14,259 bases of DNA from Deltaproteobacteria bacterium (GTDB lineage Bacteria; Desulfobacterota; Desulfarculia; Adiutricales; Adiutricaceae): NCBI GenBank assembly GCA_031278835.1, contig JAITJP010000272.1:1-14259 (forward strand), read 5' to 3'. This document shows, piece after piece, positions 1-6,154 of the stretch (position 1 is its first letter; every line of letters starts with the position of its first letter). Under the pieces are notes generated by a model. That model was not told the origin of the DNA. It searched no databases and saw nothing but the letters and a program-made list of their open reading frames with translations. Both the position numbers and the translations under genes were made by a program.

Positions 1-316
1 TAATATTATGACCGCCAAAAATATGGGCAATGGCGTAATCGTACTGGGCTTCCAATATACCACCGTCAGCGGCCTTTTTTAGATATTCCAAGACCTTATC
101 TTGGTATTTTTCAGCGCCAGCGCCTTGACTCAATAAACGGCTAAGGACGTATTGGGCCGCCGATTCACCAGACAAAGCGGCTTTAACAAATATGCCAACG
201 GCGGTAGTCATATTTTTGTCGTCAAGGTCCCTTAATAAAATTTCCATGCCTGACTTATATTCATTTGAAACGTTATATTTATTACCTATATGATTAATTA
301 ATTCATGTAATTGCAA
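1..316 (-). CDS. Sel1-repeat (TPR-like) protein, 5' part only
   Basis: An open reading frame runs leftward off the window edge; 105 codons are visible and the C-terminus is missing. It starts with TTG (316-314), placed 7 nt after a strong AAGGAGG (330-324); an in-frame stop lies a little further upstream (around 350) and there is no in-frame ATG between, so the TTG start is well bounded. The visible protein has a short N-terminal region (about residues 1-40) and then helical repeats of Sel1 type: an A-A-L-S-G-E-S-A-A-Q-Y pattern near 46-56 and A-A-D-G-G-I-L-E-A-Q-Y near 82-92. Sel1 repeats form alpha-solenoids used in protein-protein contacts; the partner is unknown. No signal peptide is visible in the N-terminus, so a cytoplasmic location is likely. 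A second, unrelated-looking Sel1 protein lies at 3230-3883. Confidence 0.75.
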   Translation of the reverse strand, partial: MQLHELINHIGNKYNVSNEYKSGMEILLRDLDDKNMTTAVGIFVKAALSGESAAQYVLSRLLSQGAGAEKYQDKVLEYLKKAADGGILEAQYDYAIAHIFGGHNI

Positions 317-323
317 TAGCGAA

Positions 324-330
324 CCTCCTT
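324..330 (-). promoter_or_regulatory. Strong ribosome binding site fixing a TTG start
   Basis: The minus strand reads AAGGAGG, 7 nt before the TTG start at 316. This is the best Shine-Dalgarno match in the window and is the main reason to accept a TTG start for the Sel1 gene. Confidence 0.8.
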
Positions 331-356
331 TAAAAGATATTTCATGACATTAAGGC

Positions 357-385
357 CACTAAAAATTTAGTGAAAACAGTGAAAA
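357..385. promoter_or_regulatory. Inverted repeat plus short direct repeat upstream of the Sel1 gene
   Basis: CACTAAA (357-363) and TTTAGTG (366-372) form a 7-bp inverted repeat with a 2-nt centre, followed by AGTGAAAA twice (369-376 and 378-385). It sits about 40-70 nt upstream of the minus-strand start at 316, where an operator or promoter would be expected. Binding by a regulator is inference; no clear sigma70 promoter was recognised. Confidence 0.35.
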
Positions 386-421
386 AAAACAACTTAAAAT
401 TTTTAATGGCTAAAGAGGTCT

Positions 422-850
422 CTGAGATGGTTAATGGTTTAGACTCGGGAAGCGATCAAAATAAAGGACCGTCCCTGAGATGGTTAATGGTTTAAACTCA
501 GGAAGCGATTAAATCTCAAAACGGGACCTGACATGGTTAATGGTTTAGACTTGGAAGCTGATTAAAACAAGGAACCGTCTCTGAGATGATTAATAGTTTA
601 GACTTTGAAGCCGATTAAAACAAAGAACCGTCTCTGAAATGGTTAATGGTTTAGACTCAGAAAGCGATCAAATTGCAAAACGGGACCTGAGATGGTTAAT
701 GGTTTAAAGCCGGGAGCTGATAAAAAAAACAAAACAAGAGCTGAGATGGAATGATTAAAAAATCATTTTGGAATTTTTTTTAATGGCCAAAGCCGGTTCT
801 GAGATTGCTCCTGGCTTGGCCCATGGAACCGATTAAAAGCCCGGTTATTT
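422..850. repeat. Tandem array, 53-bp period, about eight units
   Basis: Units begin with CTGAGATGGTTAATGGTTTA or a close variant. Units 1-5 start at 422, 475, 528, 581 and 634 and are each exactly 53 bp. Unit 6 (687-740) is 54 bp. Units 7 (741-798, 58 bp) and 8 (799-850) are decayed but keep CTGAGAT at the start, and unit 8 keeps CCGATTAAAA. The first 22 bases and a GAAGC-GATYAAA block are conserved; the last 14 bases fall into two classes, ending near ACCGTCY or CAAAACGGGAC. The period is not a multiple of three and each unit carries in-frame stops, so the array is not coding. A similar T-rich TTAATGGCYAAAG block flanks unit 1 on the left (408-418) and lies inside unit 7. Function unknown: minisatellite, protein-binding array or transcribed repeat are all possible. 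Confidence 0.9.
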
Positions 851-1336
851 AAGCTCTCTGGTTGACCAAACTTTTAACATTAATGTCTATTTTAGTTTCC
901 TATAGGCTTCAACGCAAGCTTTTTATCAAGGGCTTTGCCTGGGCCGGGCCCGGTTGGGGGCAATCTCTGGAAGGGTTTTTTTCAGGTTTGAAAATTTTAG
1001 TTTTGGCACTCTATTTGCTTTTTTTGGCCAGGTTGATCAAACCTCTAGAGTTTACCTTGAAAGTCAATCGACCATGGGTTATAATATTTTTTCGGTATTA
1101 TTGTACCATTAATTTACGTTCTGAAGTGATCTTATCGCGTTTTTAGCTTGGTCTTTTCGCCTCAGTCCCCAAGGCTTTGGGGGCCTGGGCCCCGGGGCTA
1201 CTAAAGTTAAAGTCTTAAATATTCGAGACAAATCTGAGGCCTTTGGAAGTAAATAGCGGCTAACTAGGCTATAATTTTTTTTCTAGTTTCTTTTGTAATC
1301 ATTTTTTCGACTTATATGTAAGTCTAATGGAGATAT
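851..1336. other. Non-coding stretch with GC-rich inverted repeats and a leader hairpin
   Basis: No convincing gene is seen here. Short inverted repeats cluster at 1167-1197: CCCCAA/TTGGGG with a GGCT loop (1167-1182), GGGCC/GGCCC (1181-1192) and CCCCGGGG (1190-1197). A TATAAT hexamer lies at 1270-1275, but no good -35 is found at normal spacing, so it is only a weak promoter candidate for the lipoprotein gene. GACTTA (1309-1314) and TAAGTC (1319-1324) make a 6-bp hairpin with a 4-nt loop just upstream of the weak GGAG ribosome binding site (1329-1332) and the ATG at 1337. That hairpin could affect translation. Confidence 0.5.
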
Positions 1337-1792
1337 ATGAAATCGCTTTTCAAATCTTTTTCTAATAAAATTTCTATTTTATTAGCCTTGGCCGTCCCGT
1401 TGATGATTTTTTCAATGTCCTGTTCGGCCTTAATGAGTATGCCCGGCGAGAAGCAGCCCCCCACCACCGTGGACGTGGCCGACATGACTCCGGGCAGCCT
1501 TAAGATTACCGTTACCGATTACAGCTGGAATCTTATTAACGGCGGCTCCCACGTGGCTGTCCAAGGTAACTTGGTTAACGACAGCGGAGCCCCGATCCAT
1601 GGGGCCATGATCTCGGCCATTATTTACGATCAAAACGGCAACTCCTTTGGCTTTGGCGATAGCTACGTCAGGCCAACCTATCTCAAGGAAGGAGCCAAGG
1701 CTTCCTTTGAGTTCGTTTCGCTTACCAATAAATCCAAAGGCGTCACCGCCACCCGTCTGGTTTACTCGGTTAGACCCCAAAGCGGTTATTAA
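1337..1792 (+). CDS. Predicted lipoprotein with an FxLYD-like domain
   Basis: The 151-residue protein starts with a basic segment (K2, K6, K11), then a hydrophobic stretch (about 12-27) ending in S-M-S-C at Cys29. That resembles a lipobox, although -3 is Ser and not the usual Leu, so lipid attachment is likely but not certain. After a short Pro/Thr linker, residues about 52-148 look like a single beta-sandwich of the FxLYD type: V-A-V-Q-G-N-L-V-N-D-S-G, then I-I-Y-D-Q-N-G-N, then a L-K-E-G-A-K-A-S-F-E-F strand. Such domains occur in secreted and envelope proteins and their ligands are generally unknown. The gene stands alone, with map 116 nt downstream. The start is supported by GGAG 4 nt upstream, which is close but usable. 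No intrinsic terminator is seen after it. Confidence 0.75.
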   Translation: MKSLFKSFSNKISILLALAVPLMIFSMSCSALMSMPGEKQPPTTVDVADMTPGSLKITVTDYSWNLINGGSHVAVQGNLVNDSGAPIHGAMISAIIYDQNGNSFGFGDSYVRPTYLKEGAKASFEFVSLTNKSKGVTATRLVYSVRPQSGY

Positions 1793-1908
1793 AAAAACTT
1801 TCCCGGTGATAAATAATTGTACTTTTACTTAGTTGGACCGCTGGCTTGATTTTTAAAAAAATGGCCAAAGGTCAACTGTGGGGATTTTAAATTAAAGGGT
1901 TTTAAAAA

Positions 1909-2673
1909 ATGATCTACATTAAAACGGCTCAGCAAATTGAAAAAATCAGAAAAAGTGGTCAGATCGCTTCACAGGCTCTGGACATGGTCTCCCAACACTT
2001 ACAGCCAGGAGTAACCACTCAACATCTTAACCAGTTAATTCATGAATTTATCATTAGCAAGAAGGCCAAACCAGCCACTTTGGGCTATATTGGCTCAAGC
2101 GGCTCGGTTCCTTTTCCGGCCAGTTGTTGCATATCGATAAACGAAGTCATCTGCCATGGCATTCCCGGGGAGAGGCAATTAAAAGACGGGGATCTGGTCA
2201 CCATCGACGTCACCACCATTTTGGACGGATATTATGGGGACACCTGCAGAACCTTTCTGGTGGGAAACGCCTCGAAGACGGCCAAAAAACTCACGGCGGT
2301 CACGGAAGAATCTCTGAGACGGGCCATCGCCGAGGTTAAGGACGGGGTCAGGCTTGGCGATATCGGCTACGCCATCCAATCTTACGTCGAAGCTGAAGGC
2401 TTTTCCGTGGTTCGCTACTATGTCGGACACGGCGTGGGCCTTAAATTTCACGAAGAACCCTCCGTTTGCCACTTTGGCAAAAAAGGCCGGGGCATCCGGA
2501 TCAAAAGCGGCATGGTTTTTACCATTGAACCCATGATTAACGAAGGGGTTTACGAACTAAAGATCTTAGAGGACGGTTGGACCGCGGTCACGGCCGACAA
2601 AAAACTCTCGGCCCAGTTCGAACACACCATGGCCGTAACCCACTCCGGGGCCGACATCCTGACCCTTTCATGA
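1909..2673 (+). CDS. map: Methionine aminopeptidase, type I
   Basis: This cytoplasmic dinuclear metalloprotease removes the initiator methionine from new proteins. The 254-residue length fits the bacterial type I enzyme without extensions. All five metal ligands of the pita-bread fold are visible: D100 (in T-I-D-V-T), D111 (in G-D-T-C-R-T-F), H174 (in G-H-G-V-G), E207 (in T-I-E-P-M) and E238 (in Q-F-E-H-T). H83 and H181, matching the substrate-binding histidines of the E. coli enzyme, are also present. The ATG at 1909 has only a weak AAAGGG (1894-1899) upstream, but the protein aligns with the family from its first residues. It is not beside secY or ribosomal genes, where map is often found. 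The gene ends at a strong intrinsic terminator (2706-2742), so it appears monocistronic. Confidence 0.97.
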   Translation: MIYIKTAQQIEKIRKSGQIASQALDMVSQHLQPGVTTQHLNQLIHEFIISKKAKPATLGYIGSSGSVPFPASCCISINEVICHGIPGERQLKDGDLVTIDVTTILDGYYGDTCRTFLVGNASKTAKKLTAVTEESLRRAIAEVKDGVRLGDIGYAIQSYVEAEGFSVVRYYVGHGVGLKFHEEPSVCHFGKKGRGIRIKSGMVFTIEPMINEGVYELKILEDGWTAVTADKKLSAQFEHTMAVTHSGADILTLS

Positions 2674-2705
2674 GGAGGCTTCGGCCAGGGTCATTTTGGA
2701 TTAAG

Positions 2706-2742
2706 GGGCCAAAGCCAGAAATTTTTGGCCCTGAATTTTTTT
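2706..2742 (+). terminator. Intrinsic terminator of map
   Basis: GGGCCAAA (2706-2713) pairs perfectly with TTTGGCCC (2724-2731) around a 10-nt loop, followed after four bases by seven T (2736-2742). A second copy of TTTGGCCCC (2740-2748) could pair with the same left arm, giving an alternative longer hairpin. It lies 33 nt after the map stop codon. Confidence 0.8.
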
Positions 2743-2829
2743 GGCCCCGGCCTCGGTTTTTTTAGGCCTTGATTTACGCCTCCATAGAAGCTCTCCCCCC
2801 ACCTTGAGCTATGCCCAAATCAACAAGGG

Positions 2830-2852
2830 AGACCATGATTGTGGTCTTTTTT
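2830..2852 (+). terminator. Small intrinsic terminator, no known gene upstream
   Basis: AGACCA (2830-2835) pairs with TGGTCT (2842-2847) around a TGATTG loop, and six T follow from the end of the stem (2847-2852). Just upstream CCTTG (2803-2807) can pair with CAAGG (2824-2828). The nearest coding gene on this strand, map, already has its own terminator, so this one may close a small RNA or be a backup. Confidence 0.45.
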
Positions 2853-2940
2853 GACAAAACCTCCATTCGCGCCATTATTTCGGCCCAATTTTTGCTAGCT
2901 TTAATCAAGACCACTTAGGGGGAGGATCAAGGTCGCGCCT

Positions 2941-3050
2941 TGGTCAAGCCCATGGTCGGCTGGTCAGCTAGTCGGTTGGTCAGCTAGTCGGCTGGTCAGC
3001 TAGTCGGCTGGTCAGTTGGGGCCCCTGGTCGGCTGGGGCCGCTGGTCAGC
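2941..3050. repeat. Octamer-based tandem repeat, TGGTCRGC / TAGTCGGC
   Basis: A 16-bp unit, TGGTCAGCTAGTCGGY, occurs three times back to back (2961-2976, 2977-2992, 2993-3008). It is itself two related octamers. Single octamers continue the pattern on both sides: TGGTCGGC at 2953-2960 and 3026-3033, TGGTCAGT at 3009-3016 and TGGTCAGC at 3043-3050. The array ends about 180 nt before the Sel1 gene at 3230. Confidence 0.85.
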
Positions 3051-3229
3051 AGGTGGCCGGGTCACCTTGGCCTTGGCCAGGCTTAGGGCTGGTTAGATCG
3101 GCTGGGGCGAGTTTTTGGTTGGATAGTTTTTTTGGAGTTTTATTAACCAAGGCAGCCAAGCCCAAACGAGTTTTTTGTTTTTTTTGCCAAAAATGCTTTT
3201 TTAAAAAATCCCTTTCGCGCAGGTAAGTC

Positions 3230-3883
3230 ATGTCATCCGACACCGCGGGAGAAACGGCCCAGAGCATATTTGAAACCGGTAAACGTTTTTACCTCTCAAT
3301 GGATCTGCCCGATCTTGAGATGGCCAGGGATTGTTTTGAAAGATCGGCTCAGATGGGCTATGCCCCCGCTCAGCGCTTACTGGGAGTCATGTATCTGGAA
3401 GGCACGGGCATCCCAAAAAACCTGGAGCAGGCCAGAAAATGGTTGACCATGGCCTCGGATCGGGGCGATCCCATGGCCTCATTTCGTTTGGCCCAGATCT
3501 ACGCCACCGGCCTGGGCCTTGAAAAAGATTGGTCCAAGGCCTACGCTTTATTAAGCCGCCAAGGCATGGGCGGCATCCCCGAGGCCATGGAATTAAAAAG
3601 GCGCCTAAAAACCGAGATCATTCGCCTTTATCCTAACCTTTCCACGGCCCTGGAAAAAGAAGAAAACTTAGTCCGGCGCTCCCTAAGCCACAGGCAGCAT
3701 AGATTTATTCCCAATTTTTTTGGTCCGGTTCGAAGCGAGGACGATTACTTGGAATTTGAGACCTGGCTTTCCTTAAACCTGGGCCGTATCTCGGCCCAGG
3801 AAGCCTTCGGTAAACTCATAGATTACATGAGAGATTACTATCGAAACATGACCAAGCTTTACCCGGAAACGACCAGTCCCTGA
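3230..3883 (+). CDS. Sel1-repeat protein
   Basis: The 217-residue protein carries two clear Sel1 repeats: about residues 31-66 (with A-Q-M-G-Y-A-P-A-Q-R-L-L-G-V-M-Y-L-E-G-T-G) and 67-102 (A-S-D-R-G-D-P-M-A-S-F-R-L-A-Q-I-Y-A-T-G-L-G), plus a partial third (103-120). The C-terminal half (about 125-217) is charged, helical and not recognised. There is no signal peptide or membrane segment, so it is probably cytoplasmic. Sel1 solenoids act as adaptors; no partner can be named. The start is fixed by an in-frame TAA two codons upstream of ATG 3230; the ribosome binding site (AGGTAA) is weak. The next gene, a radical SAM enzyme 133 nt away, is separated by strong stems, so cotranscription is uncertain. 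Confidence 0.85.
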   Translation: MSSDTAGETAQSIFETGKRFYLSMDLPDLEMARDCFERSAQMGYAPAQRLLGVMYLEGTGIPKNLEQARKWLTMASDRGDPMASFRLAQIYATGLGLEKDWSKAYALLSRQGMGGIPEAMELKRRLKTEIIRLYPNLSTALEKEENLVRRSLSHRQHRFIPNFFGPVRSEDDYLEFETWLSLNLGRISAQEAFGKLIDYMRDYYRNMTKLYPETTSP

Positions 3884-3896
3884 GATGGTCTTCAAT

Positions 3897-3942
3897 CTGA
3901 TTTGGTTTGGCCGAAAATATTGGGCCAAATCAGGGGATTTGG
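3897..3942 (+). promoter_or_regulatory. Mutually exclusive stems upstream of the radical SAM gene
   Basis: CTGATTTGG (3897-3905) pairs perfectly with CCAAATCAG (3925-3933). The same middle segment CCAAATC (3925-3931) can pair with GATTTGG (3936-3942) around a 4-nt loop. The two hairpins cannot form together, which is the geometry of an attenuator or switch. No T-run follows, so neither is a normal intrinsic terminator. It starts 14 nt after the Sel1 stop. Confidence 0.5.
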
Positions 3943-3959
3943 CCTTAAACAATCATTTG

Positions 3960-3973
3960 AGGCTAATTAGCCT
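3960..3973. promoter_or_regulatory. Perfect 14-bp palindrome, possible operator
   Basis: AGGCTAATTAGCCT is a perfect inverted repeat centred about 50 nt upstream of the radical SAM start at 4017. The position and symmetry fit a dimeric regulator site. No flanking -35/-10 pair of good quality was found, so operator function is inference. Confidence 0.45.
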
Positions 3974-4016
3974 ATCTTAGAAAGCCGGGATTTGGCGCGA
4001 AGGAAATAATAAACCA

Positions 4017-5126
4017 ATGACCGAAATGAACCAAACGCTAGGCGCTGACAACGTTTTAGACCCATTAGGGGCCTTGGTTAGGCCCCCGGACGAGATCGGT
4101 CTAGAAAAAATTTTACTGTTTCCGGAAAAATTCCCCGCTTTGGAATTAAATTTACGAGGGGTCGATCATCTTTATCCGGTCTCGGTGGAATTGAGCCTGA
4201 CCAGCCGCTGTAATTTAAGCTGTCTTTGGTGTTGCGATTTAGAATCAAGGGCCCTTTGCCCGGACCGTATAGATTTAAATGATTTGGATAGTCTTTTTGG
4301 CGATCTGGCCCAGGGCGGAACCAAGGGAGTGACCATCGAGGGCGGCGGGGAACCAACCCTATGGCCCCATTTCGTGGAGGGCACCAAACTGGCCAGAGCC
4401 CATGGCCTTTCCGTGGGCTTAATCACCAACGGCACCAATCTTTTTCCCCAAGGCCGAGAGGAGGATTTTTACTCAAACTTTCAGTGGATACGGCTTAGTT
4501 TGGACGCCCCCGAGGCCGAGCTTTATAAAAAACTAAAGGGTTATGACGGCTTTGATATTTTGCTTGACTCGCTTTCGAAACTGGCCAAAATAAAATCAAG
4601 GCCGGTTTTGGGGGTGGGCTATGTCCTCACCTGTCTAAACGACGATCCGGCCGCCTTAAGGCGCCTGGCCTTAAGGCTTAGGGAACGGGGGGCCGATTAT
4701 CTGCACCTTCGGCCGGTGGTCGATCATGACGAGCTGGTTAGCCATAGGGATCCCAGGATTATTTTAGACCATTTGAGAGATCTGGAAACTTCGAAGTTTA
4801 CCATAAACGCCAAGGCCCTTATCGACAATCAAGTTTTTGGCAATGACGGCCTGCCTTGTCTGGCCCACAGTTTATCCACCGTGATTACGGCCGACGGATC
4901 GGTATTTTTATGTGGCCGCCTAAATGACGATCCCGTGACCGGATCCATGGGAAACATTAAAAACGATTATTTTAAGGACATCTGGGCCGGCGAAAAACGC
5001 CGGGAACAAGTCGCCTTGTCGGCCCAAGGCCAGTATTGCCTAGAAAACTGCCCGCAATGTCGCATGACCAAGTACAATCGATTGCTGCATAACCTTAAAC
5101 GAGTAAAAACCCCAGATTTTATTTGA
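4017..5126 (+). CDS. Radical SAM/SPASM domain enzyme
   Basis: The 369-residue protein has a radical SAM core with the canonical C-x3-C-x2-C at C65, C69 and C72, which holds the [4Fe-4S] cluster that cleaves S-adenosylmethionine. G-G-G-E-P at 109-113 is the SAM-binding loop. The C-terminal part has C281, C299, C341, C345 and C348, a SPASM/twitch-like set that should bind an auxiliary iron-sulfur cluster. Enzymes of this build often modify peptides or protein side chains, but several other reactions occur and the substrate here is unknown. The N-terminal 50 residues are not recognised; no RRE domain is obvious. AAGGA (4000-4004) lies 12 nt before ATG 4017, and Met4 is a possible alternative start. 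No small precursor-like ORF is visible next to it. Confidence 0.9.
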   Translation: MTEMNQTLGADNVLDPLGALVRPPDEIGLEKILLFPEKFPALELNLRGVDHLYPVSVELSLTSRCNLSCLWCCDLESRALCPDRIDLNDLDSLFGDLAQGGTKGVTIEGGGEPTLWPHFVEGTKLARAHGLSVGLITNGTNLFPQGREEDFYSNFQWIRLSLDAPEAELYKKLKGYDGFDILLDSLSKLAKIKSRPVLGVGYVLTCLNDDPAALRRLALRLRERGADYLHLRPVVDHDELVSHRDPRIILDHLRDLETSKFTINAKALIDNQVFGNDGLPCLAHSLSTVITADGSVFLCGRLNDDPVTGSMGNIKNDYFKDIWAGEKRREQVALSAQGQYCLENCPQCRMTKYNRLLHNLKRVKTPDFI

Positions 5127-5222
5127 CCACCATCCAGTCTATCTCCTTGCCAAGAGCCTCGGCCCTTTTTTGGGGCGGCCTTATTTTGGAAAGGCTTTTG
5201 GCCTTTTAGGGGGCCAGGGGCT

Positions 5223-5253
5223 GGGCCATTGGTCTTTTTTTTTAGCTTATTTT
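5223..5253 (+). terminator. Weak terminator candidate after the radical SAM gene
   Basis: In the gap before recO a bulged GGCCAG/CTGGGCC hairpin around 5212-5227 is followed some nucleotides later by a run of nine T (5235-5243). The distance between stem and T-run is longer than normal, so this is a weak call. Confidence 0.3.
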
Positions 5254-5316
5254 TATTTTTTTCCTGGCCGGGCCACCAGTGGCTTAAGCCCCGAGAGGCC
5301 GAAACAAAGGCGCCTT

Positions 5317-6120
5317 ATGGCCCAAAAAAAACTTCACCGGCCTTCCCTACCCCCGGCCAAAAAAATGCCGGCCGTGGTCTTAAGTAGGGCTTCCAGGGGC
5401 GATTCGGACTTGGTGGTAACTTTTTTAACCGGGGAAAAAGGCCTGATTACTGGCTTAGCTAAAAACGCCCGTCAAAGCGTTCGGCGCTTTGGCGGCAATC
5501 TCTTAAGGCCAGGCACGGCCGCCTGGTATCATGTCAGGCAAAAGCCGGGCCGGGATCTGGCCTTTGTCGAAAGGGGCGAAATCAACCCCAAAGCCCCGGT
5601 CCTGCCCTCCGATCCCATCTGCTTGGCCCTGGTTTCCTGGAGCTTGGAACTGGTCAGGGCCTTTGAGGCCCACGAAAACCCGGCTCAAAAATCCTTTAAT
5701 CTCCTGGTCAGATACCTGATGGCCTTGTCTAAATTAACGGATTTTAAGCCGCCCGCCTTGGAGGCCCGCAGGCTCTCGATCATCTTTACCAAAAGTTATT
5801 TGAAACTGGCCGGTTTCGCCCCCATCGTGGATCAGTGTTTTATTTGCCGCGACCATGATTCCACCAATTGGTGGTGGGACGCCGTCCTGGGCGGGGTTAT
5901 TTGCCAAAAATGCCTTTCCAAGCGAGGCCTGGGCCCCACCAAAATGTCCCAAGAACTCATTGGCGCCTTAAGAATGACTTACGGCCGGCCAAGCCTTTCT
6001 AACCTTAACGAAAAAGAAATCTTGTCAGCCGAAAATTTTTTTAGGACCATAGCCACCCTGCAATCTGGCCGCAGGTTTAAGAGCGTCAAGGTTTTTTACG
6101 AACTTTTGCAAAAAACTTAA
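5317..6120 (+). CDS. recO: DNA repair protein RecO
   Basis: RecO loads RecA onto SSB-coated single-stranded DNA together with RecR in RecF-pathway repair. The 267-residue product has an N-terminal OB-fold (about 16-90: M-P-A-V-V-L-S-R-A-S-R-G-D-S-D-L-V-V, then E-K-G-L-I-T-G-L-A-K-N-A-R), a helical middle and a zinc site C174-x2-C177 ... C196-x2-C199 typical of many RecO proteins. The reading frame stays open upstream to a TTG at 5170, but those 49 residues do not look like RecO. ATG 5317 has AAAGG six bases upstream and is the better start. A start at the next Met (residue 17) would match the family even more closely. rluB follows after 34 nt, probably in the same transcript. Confidence 0.88.
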   Translation: MAQKKLHRPSLPPAKKMPAVVLSRASRGDSDLVVTFLTGEKGLITGLAKNARQSVRRFGGNLLRPGTAAWYHVRQKPGRDLAFVERGEINPKAPVLPSDPICLALVSWSLELVRAFEAHENPAQKSFNLLVRYLMALSKLTDFKPPALEARRLSIIFTKSYLKLAGFAPIVDQCFICRDHDSTNWWWDAVLGGVICQKCLSKRGLGPTKMSQELIGALRMTYGRPSLSNLNEKEILSAENFFRTIATLQSGRRFKSVKVFYELLQKT

Positions 6121-6154
6121 GCCTAATTGGCTTGGTTAAAGGTAATTTTTTTTC

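Larger units (their letters stand above)
2743..3229. other. Non-coding gap with hairpins and short tandem repeats
   Basis: No gene is supported on either strand. The gap holds a possible small transcribed unit ending in a terminator (2830-2852), the 8/16-bp tandem repeat at 2941-3050 and a T-rich stretch before the next gene. AAGACCAC (2907-2914) can also pair with GTGGTCTT (2841-2848), which competes with the terminator stem. The stretch from 2941 to 3110 is made largely of TGGTC, TGGCC and GGGCC words. Confidence 0.5.

Noticed and set aside
422..850. CRISPR array
   Set aside because: The period is regular, but the conserved part is itself variable, the variable 14-base tails are too short for spacers and are shared between units, and no cas gene is present.
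862..1146. 94-codon ORF from a TTG start
   Set aside because: It has no ribosome binding site, starts just after the decayed repeat units, and its product resembles no family; hydrophobicity comes from T-rich DNA.
1270..1275. TATAAT as a firm promoter for the lipoprotein gene
   Set aside because: No acceptable -35 hexamer is found 16-18 nt upstream, so it is mentioned only as a weak candidate.
2671..2690. AGGAGG immediately after the map stop as a ribosome binding site for another gene
   Set aside because: No start codon with a sustained reading frame follows at usable spacing, and the map terminator begins shortly after.
3046..3267. Minus-strand 73-codon ORF before the second Sel1 gene
   Set aside because: It overlaps the Sel1 start and runs through the octamer repeat and a T-rich stretch; no ribosome binding site or family resemblance.
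5170..5316. N-terminal extension of RecO from a TTG start
   Set aside because: The 49 extra residues come from T- and G-rich leader DNA and do not resemble RecO; ATG 5317 has a good ribosome binding site.
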